Shown here piece by piece: positions 59,233-64,000 of a stretch of DNA of 64,000 bases. The notes beneath the pieces were generated by a model that saw only the letters and a list, made by a program, of their open reading frames with translations, ran no database searches and was not told the DNA's origin. Made by a program: the position numbers and the translations under genes. The first letter of the stretch is position 1. Each line of letters starts with the position of its first letter. This stretch comes from JAXLRU01 sp046330935 (GTDB taxonomy: Bacteria; Actinomycetota; Actinomycetes; Actinomycetales; Kineosporiaceae), in contig JAXLRU010000007.1 of assembly GCA_046330935.1 (NCBI GenBank), positions 186,001 to 250,000 of the forward strand. The letters run 5' to 3'.

Positions 59233-60002
59233 CCCGCTTCCCCGAAGCCGCACCGCCGTGGGATGCGGCGGCCCCGGTGCTGGTGGCGGCGGCCCACGGC
59301 ACGCGCCTGGCCTCGGGTCGGCGGCGCATGGCCGAGCTGCGGCTGGCCGTCGCGGCGGCCCGGCCCGACGTGCGGGTGCTCGCGGCGAACGTCGACGAGC
59401 AGGTCCAGCGGCCGGGCCTGGAGCGGGTGCTCGCGGCCGAGGCCGCCCAGGGGCGTCCGAGCGTGATCGTCCCCCTGCTGCTGTCGGCCGGCTACCACAT
59501 GGCGCACGACGTGGCCGGTGCCGTCGTCGCCGCGCAGGGGTGGGCGGCGGGTGCCGCGTCCCTGGGGCCCCACCCCGACCTCGTCACCGTGCTGTCGGAC
59601 CACCTCGCCGGCGCCTGCACGGCCCGCGGGGGGACGCCCTCGGGCCTGGACGCCGTCGTGCTCGCCGCGGCGGGTTCCAGCGACCCCCGGGCCGTCGCCG
59701 ACGTCGAGGAGACGGCCCGGATGCTCGCCGACGCCGTCGGCGTCTCCGTGACCGCCGCGTACCTGTCGGCCGCTGCACCGAAGGTCGAGGACGCCGTCGC
59801 GTCCCTGCGGGGGCGGGGCGCCGCCCGGATCGGCCTGGCCACCTACCTCATCGCCCCCGGGGTCTTCGCCGACCGGCTGGAGCGCTGCGGCGCCGACGTC
59901 GTGTCGGCCACCCTGGCACCCCACCCGCTGCTGACCCGCCTGATCCTGCGCCGCTACGACGAGGCTGCGGCCGACGCCCGGCAGGTGGCGGCCCTGGCGT
60001 GA
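59229..60002 (+). CDS. sirB: Sirohydrochlorin chelatase (CbiX/SirB-like)
   Basis: A 257-residue CbiX-type chelatase made of two similar halves. The metal-binding histidine is in VLVAAAHGTRLASGRR, followed by ANVDEQVQRPGLERVL; IVPLLLSAGYHMAHDVAG supplies the second conserved His. The second half has VVLAAAGSSDPRAVADVEETARML and VATYLIAPG-like ATYLIAPGVFADRL. In this operon its substrate should be sirohydrochlorin and its metal iron, giving sirohaem for NirB; a cobalt role is not suggested by neighbours. GTG 59229 overlaps the preceding stop. Confidence 0.88.
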   Translation: MTRFPEAAPPWDAAAPVLVAAAHGTRLASGRRRMAELRLAVAAARPDVRVLAANVDEQVQRPGLERVLAAEAAQGRPSVIVPLLLSAGYHMAHDVAGAVVAAQGWAAGAASLGPHPDLVTVLSDHLAGACTARGGTPSGLDAVVLAAAGSSDPRAVADVEETARMLADAVGVSVTAAYLSAAAPKVEDAVASLRGRGAARIGLATYLIAPGVFADRLERCGADVVSATLAPHPLLTRLILRRYDEAAADARQVAALA

Positions 60003-61468
60003 CGCACGGTGGCGCGGTCGGCGTCGCCGACCTGTTCCGCGGTACCCGCGGTCGCCTGCTCGCCGGGCTGCTGCTGGCCGAGCTCGCCACCGCCGTGGAC
60101 GGCCTCGCCTACGCGGCCGTCCTGCCCCTGGCCTCGCGCGACCTCGACGGCGGCGCGTGGTACGCCGCGGTCCTCGCCGCGGACGGCCTCGCGACGCTGC
60201 TCGTCCTGGGCGTCGCCGGGCCCCACGTCAGGCGCGTGCCGGCGCCACGGCTGCTCGCCGCCGGGACGCTCACCTACGTGGCGGGGTCGTTCACCTGCGC
60301 GCTCGCGGGGACGATGCCCGTCGTCCTCCTCGGGACCCTGCTGCGCGGCGCGGCGGGAGGCCTGATCGCCGGACTGGGGCTGGCGGCCGTGGGCGCGCTG
60401 TTCCCCGACGACGACCGCCCCCGGGTGATGGGCCTGTTCGCCGTGGTGTGGCTCCTGCCCTCGGTGGTGGGGCCCGTTCTCAACTCCCTGATCACGGGAG
60501 TGGCCGGGTGGCGCCCGACCATGGCATGGCCGTGCCTGCTCCTCGCCGCCGCACGCCTGATCGTGGGCCGGCACCTGGGGATGGTGCCCTGGCAACGGAC
60601 CGAGAGCAGGTCGCGCACCGGCGCGGCGCTCGTCGTGGTCGCCGGGCTCGCGGTCTGCGCGGCCGCCGTGCCGGTGCTGGGTGCCGCGCGAGCCGGTGCC
60701 GCGCTCGGCGTCCTGACAGCCGCCGTCGTGGCCTGCGTCCTGGCCGGGCGGGCACTCCTCGCGGGCTTCACGCCCGAGCGCCGGCGGCCCTCGCGGATGC
60801 GCGTCGTCACCGGCCTCACCGCCGCCTGCCTGGCCTGGTACACGGCGAGTGCGGTGCTGCCCTGGGCCCTCGTCTCGGGTGCCGGGCACGGCCCGCTCGT
60901 CACCAACGTCGTGTTCTGCCTGGGCGCGGCGGCCTGGGCGCTGACGGGACTGCGGCCCCCGCACCGGGAGGTCCCGCGCGGCTGGTGGGACCTGCCCGCC
61001 CGGCCCCGGGCCGCCGCCGTCCTCCTGCCGGCAGGGCTGTCGGGGCTGGGGATCGCGCTCGTGGGCGACGTGCGGGCCGGCCACGGCCCCGGCTGGCTGG
61101 TGGGGGCGTCGACGGCGTGGTTCGCGGCCGGCATCGGCATGGGCCTGACCTACAGCCGCCTGTCGGCAGCCACCTTCGACGACGCCGAGCCCGAGGACGT
61201 CGCGGCGCTGGGGCAGGCCGTCGCGTTCGCCGACCTGCTGTCGCTGAGCCTGGGCGGCGTCATCGGCGGCGCCGGCTACGCCGTGCGGCCCGCCGAGGGC
61301 GCGCCGCTGGCCGTGGGGGCGGCCGCCGGGATGGCGGTCGCGGTGCTCGCGGGCGTCCTTGCTCCGGCGCTGTCCCCACGGTCGGCAGGGCCGGAGGAGT
61401 CGGCGGCGGCGTCACCGCCCGGAAGGTCCGAGCTGCCCGGGGATGCGGCGGGGGCGCGGCCCGCCTAA
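59999..61468 (+). CDS. MFS permease at the end of the nitrate operon
   Basis: A 489-residue membrane protein with about 13-14 hydrophobic helices, of the drug:H+ antiporter-like MFS type (LAGLLLAELATAVDGLAYAAVLPLASRDL, LLRGAAGGLIAGLGLAAVGALFPDDDRPRVMG in parts, WLLPSVVGPVLNSLI). It differs from NarK and lacks the nitrate signatures, so it is not a second nitrate carrier. Translational overlap (GTGA) with the chelatase gene suggests it serves this pathway, for example tetrapyrrole or nitrite export, but nothing in the sequence proves that. Confidence 0.82.
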   Translation: MTHGGAVGVADLFRGTRGRLLAGLLLAELATAVDGLAYAAVLPLASRDLDGGAWYAAVLAADGLATLLVLGVAGPHVRRVPAPRLLAAGTLTYVAGSFTCALAGTMPVVLLGTLLRGAAGGLIAGLGLAAVGALFPDDDRPRVMGLFAVVWLLPSVVGPVLNSLITGVAGWRPTMAWPCLLLAAARLIVGRHLGMVPWQRTESRSRTGAALVVVAGLAVCAAAVPVLGAARAGAALGVLTAAVVACVLAGRALLAGFTPERRRPSRMRVVTGLTAACLAWYTASAVLPWALVSGAGHGPLVTNVVFCLGAAAWALTGLRPPHREVPRGWWDLPARPRAAAVLLPAGLSGLGIALVGDVRAGHGPGWLVGASTAWFAAGIGMGLTYSRLSAATFDDAEPEDVAALGQAVAFADLLSLSLGGVIGGAGYAVRPAEGAPLAVGAAAGMAVAVLAGVLAPALSPRSAGPEESAAASPPGRSELPGDAAGARPA

Positions 61469-61477
61469 CGTTCGAGG

Positions 61478-62641
61478 ATGGCACGACGATCAGCCCGCGC
61501 CGCCGCGGTCGCGCTCGCCGTGACCGGCTCCTGCCTGCTGTCCTCCTGCAGCGACGACCCCGCGCCCGGCGCCGCCGACACGGTCGCACCTTCCCCGCCG
61601 TCGCCGTCCCCGTCCGCCCCGACCAGCAACGCACCCGCCACGGCGACGACCACGCGGCCCTCGCGCGGCGTCCCACCCGCGGTCGGGCAGGTGACCACCG
61701 TGGCGTCGGGCCTCGCAGTCCCCTGGGGGTTGGCGTTCCTGCCCGACGGCAGCGCCTTGGTCGCCGAGCGCGACAGCGGCCGCATCCTGCGGCTCTCGGG
61801 CGGCAGTCGGCAGGTGGTGGCCACGCCGCCGGGGGTCGCCCACGGCGGTGAGGGCGGCCTGCTCGGGCTGGCGGTCCTCGCGCGCGGTGCGTCCACGCAG
61901 GTCTTCGCCTACCTGACGTCGGTGGACGGCGACAACCGTGTGGTCACGATGGACTGGGACGGACAGCGGTTGGCGCCGCCGAGAGTGGTCCTGAAGGGCA
62001 TCCCGTCGGCGGGCAACCACAACGGCGGCCGGCTCGCCGTCGGTCCCGACGGGATGGTGTACGTGGCCACCGGGGACGCGGGCCTGCGCAGCGCCTCGCA
62101 GGACCGCGGCTCCCTGGCCGGAAAGATCCTGCGGATGACCCCCGGGGGCGGGATCCCCTCGGACAATCCGTTCCCCGGGTCGCTGGTGTGGTCGTGGGGT
62201 CACCGCAACGTGCAGGGCCTGGCCTTCGACTCCGCGGGCCGGCTGTGGGCCACCGAGTTCGGCCAGAACACCTGGGACGAGCTGAACCTGATCCGGCGCG
62301 GCGGCAACTACGGCTGGCCGCTGGTCGAGGGCGACGACGACGACCCGCGCTACGTGCGGCCGCAGGCGTCGTGGCGCACCTCGGAGGCGTCCCCCAGCGG
62401 CGTGGCGATCGTCGACGACGTCGCCTACGTCGCCGCCCTGCGCGGGCGCCGCGTGTGGCAGGTACCTGTGGCCGGAGGCTCCGCGGGGCGGCCCGTGCCG
62501 CTGTTCGTGGAGCGGTACGGGCGGCTGCGGGCGGCGGCCGTCGCTCCCGACGGGTCGCTGTGGTTGACCACCTCGAACCGCGACGGCCGCGGCCGCGCCG
62601 CCGAGGGCGACGACCGGATCCTGCGGGTCGCCCTCGGCTGA
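61478..62641 (+). CDS. Lipoprotein PQQ-dependent sugar dehydrogenase-like protein
   Basis: A 387-residue six-bladed propeller of the soluble glucose/aldose dehydrogenase (Asd/YliI) family. Lipobox LLSSC at about 24, a Pro/Ser/Thr linker to 65, then VASGLAVPWGLAFLPDG, ALVAERDSGRI, the catalytic-histidine motif SAGNHNGGRLAVGPDGMVYVATGD, VWSWGHRNVQGLAF, ATEFGQNTWDELNLI and GGNYGWPLVEG. It probably oxidises sugars outside the membrane if PQQ is available; no PQQ synthesis gene is seen. ATG 61478 is 6 nt after TAACGT (61466-61471), a leaderless pattern, although it starts only 9 nt after the permease stop. Confidence 0.87.
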   Translation: MARRSARAAAVALAVTGSCLLSSCSDDPAPGAADTVAPSPPSPSPSAPTSNAPATATTTRPSRGVPPAVGQVTTVASGLAVPWGLAFLPDGSALVAERDSGRILRLSGGSRQVVATPPGVAHGGEGGLLGLAVLARGASTQVFAYLTSVDGDNRVVTMDWDGQRLAPPRVVLKGIPSAGNHNGGRLAVGPDGMVYVATGDAGLRSASQDRGSLAGKILRMTPGGGIPSDNPFPGSLVWSWGHRNVQGLAFDSAGRLWATEFGQNTWDELNLIRRGGNYGWPLVEGDDDDPRYVRPQASWRTSEASPSGVAIVDDVAYVAALRGRRVWQVPVAGGSAGRPVPLFVERYGRLRAAAVAPDGSLWLTTSNRDGRGRAAEGDDRILRVALG

Positions 62642-62651
62642 CGGGCGGGGC

Positions 62652-63071
62652 TCAGCCGAGCACGCGCACGTCGGTCAGCTTCTGGCGGACGTCGGGCAGG
62701 CTCACCCGCACGCCGTCCCCGGCGAAGAACTCCAGCTCGTGCAGCAGCCCGTCCACGACGTGCAGGCGGACGGCGAGGCGTCCCTCGGGGTCGCGCCCCG
62801 CACCCGTGACCTGCAGGTGGGAGGGGCGCACGGCGCCCCGGTCGAGGAGGATCTCCGACGGGACGGCGGGGCCGTCCGTGGTGAGCCGCACCGAGCCGCA
62901 GCCGCACCGGCAGGTGCCCCGCACGCGCACGTCGTCGAGCTGGCCCTCCGCCTCGCGGCTGTCGATGACGGCCACGAGCACCTCCAGGACGGCCCGCTCG
63001 TCGGCGGTGAGCTCGCGGGCGGGGTCGATCGCGGCCCAGGCCGGTTCCGTCAGATCAACACGCTGTGTCAT
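62652..63071 (-). CDS. Conserved hypothetical protein with CxCGCG motif
   Basis: A 139-residue cytosolic protein that I do not recognise. Residues 1-45 are helical and acidic (TADERAVLEVLVAVIDSREAEGQLDDV). The middle has GTCRCGCGSVRLTTDG with three closely spaced cysteines suited to metal binding, and the rest is predicted beta (RLAVRLHVVDGLLHELEFFAGDGVRVSLPDV). ATG 63071 follows TAGCCT (63083-63078) by 6 nt, so it is probably leaderless. It converges on the sugar dehydrogenase gene, with 10 nt between stops. Confidence 0.7.
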   Translation of the reverse strand: MTQRVDLTEPAWAAIDPARELTADERAVLEVLVAVIDSREAEGQLDDVRVRGTCRCGCGSVRLTTDGPAVPSEILLDRGAVRPSHLQVTGAGRDPEGRLAVRLHVVDGLLHELEFFAGDGVRVSLPDVRQKLTDVRVLG

Positions 63072-63197
63072 GGGGTGAGGCTATTCCCGTGACCGCCCCG
63101 AAGGCGAGGATGACGTGACCTTGTGCTGAGAAGTCCTCACCCAGCGCAAGGCTTCGGTGGACTCGGCCGCGTCACGCGCCCCACCTAGGCTGGGCGG

Positions 63198-64000
63198 GTG
63201 CCCGCCTCCCGCCTCGCCGTCAGCGTGCCCTTCGACGACCTCCTGCCCCTGTGGCCCGACGGCGGGCAGCCGGCCGGGGTCGAGGTCCACCGCTGGGACC
63301 TCACCGGCCCGCCGCCCGGCCCCCTCGACGTCGTCGTCCCCGGCTACGACTCCCACGGCCGCCGCGAGGCGCTCGCGGCGGTCCCCGGGTTGCGGTGGGT
63401 GCAGCTCCTCAGCGCGGGTTACGACGGGGTGCCCGAGGACCTGCCGCCGGGCGTCGGCCTGCTCAACGGCGCGGGCATCCACGACGCCGTCACCGCCGAA
63501 CTCGCCCTCGCGCTGACCCTCGCGTCCCTGCGGGACCTGCCGACGGCCGTCCGCGAGGCCGACCACGGGCGCTGGACGCCGCTGGCCTCACCGGGCCTGG
63601 CCGGCCGCCGCGTCCTCATCCTGGGCGCGGGCCGGATCGGGACGGCGATCTGCGCCCGGCTGGCTCCGTTCGAGCCGGCGTCGGTGACGCGCGTCGGCAC
63701 CCGGGCGCGCGAGGACACCCTCGGCCGGGTGCACGCGGCCGCCGAGCTGCCGCAGCTGCTGCCCCATCACGACGTGGTGATCGTCATCGTCCCGCTGTCC
63801 GAGCAGACCAGGGGCATGGTCGACGCCGCCTTCCTCGCCGCGATGCCCGACGGCGCCCTGGTGGTCAACGTGGCGCGCGGACCCGTGGTGGACACGCCCG
63901 CGCTGCTCGCCGAGCTGGAGTCGGGCCGGCTGCGCGCCGCGCTCGACGTGACCGACCCCGAGCCCCTGCCCGCCGACCACCCGCTGTGGCGGGCACCCGG
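63198..64000 (+). CDS. D-isomer-specific 2-hydroxyacid dehydrogenase, 3'-truncated by window
   Basis: The first 267 residues of an NAD-dependent 2-hydroxyacid dehydrogenase; the end lies outside. The N-terminal substrate domain has VVVPGYDSHGRREAL and LRWVQLLSAGYDGV; the NAD domain starts at RRVLILGAGRIGTAICARL, followed by VIVIVPLSEQTRGMVDAAFLAAM and VVNVARGPVVDTPALLAEL with the catalytic arginine; LDVTDPEPLPADHPLW ends the visible part. Likely glyoxylate/hydroxypyruvate reductase or phosphoglycerate dehydrogenase-like; not serA, which is at 31320-32909. GTG 63198 follows TAGGCT (63186-63191) by 6 nt, a leaderless start. Confidence 0.88.
   Translation, partial: MPASRLAVSVPFDDLLPLWPDGGQPAGVEVHRWDLTGPPPGPLDVVVPGYDSHGRREALAAVPGLRWVQLLSAGYDGVPEDLPPGVGLLNGAGIHDAVTAELALALTLASLRDLPTAVREADHGRWTPLASPGLAGRRVLILGAGRIGTAICARLAPFEPASVTRVGTRAREDTLGRVHAAAELPQLLPHHDVVIVIVPLSEQTRGMVDAAFLAAMPDGALVVNVARGPVVDTPALLAELESGRLRAALDVTDPEPLPADHPLWRAP

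Overview
The window is chromosomal DNA from a very G+C-rich actinobacterium. Evidence for this is third-position G/C codon use, many GTG starts, at least eleven probable leaderless genes with a TANNNT box 6-7 nt before the start codon, an F420-pathway gene (fbiD/cofC), a HupS-like HU protein with a histone-like tail, and the familiar order recG - DAK2 - rpmB - thiL - ddl - gpsA - plsC - leuD - leuC - ndgR. I cannot name the genus; Kineosporiales-type or Micrococcales-type genomes would fit. I see no rRNA, CRISPR array, insertion sequence, integrase or phage gene.

Layout. 1-6.5 kb: 5' part of recG, DAK2/FakA-like kinase, rpmB, thiL, a stand-alone Lrp ligand-binding protein, a DUF3515 lipoprotein, a GNAT acetyltransferase and ddl. 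6.6-16.1 kb: a secreted CE1 esterase with carbohydrate-binding modules, a trans-sulfuration PLP enzyme, gpsA-plsC, fbiD, a small cold-shock-like protein, a B12-binding radical SAM protein, an isochorismatase and murA. 16.2-20.8 kb: hupS-like gene, leuDC, the divergent IclR regulator ndgR, tRNA-Glu(CUC) and tRNA-Gln(CUG). 20.8-26.8 kb: an overlapping FAH-CPBP-HAD operon and two LacI regulators flanking a DNA-glycosylase-like gene.

26.8-41 kb is a branched-chain amino acid and serine block: cimA, ilvE, leuB, serA and ilvBNC. Interleaved are a sodium:solute symporter, an SDR epimerase and what looks like a decayed receptor kinase. Both cimA and ilvB are preceded by a short leader ORF rich in the regulated residues (Val/Ile for cimA, Leu/Val for ilvB) and a Rho-independent terminator, that is, transcription attenuators. 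fabH follows.

42.3-48.4 kb is the most accessory-looking part: a 1461-residue secreted protein that joins a zinc-protease motif to a von Willebrand A domain in the same order as animal CLCA proteins, opposite a two-gene set of a lipoprotein and a PKD-like secreted protein with visibly lower G+C.

48.5-61.5 kb is a compact nitrate assimilation operon with ATGA/GTGA overlaps: nitrate transporter, Mo nitrate reductase, FAD/BFD reductase, nirB, nirD, and three siroheme genes, one of them a HemD-winged-helix fusion like the mycobacterial regulator NnaR, then an MFS permease. A GlnR-like box lies in front. The window ends with a lipoprotein sugar dehydrogenase, a small unknown gene and a truncated 2-hydroxyacid dehydrogenase.
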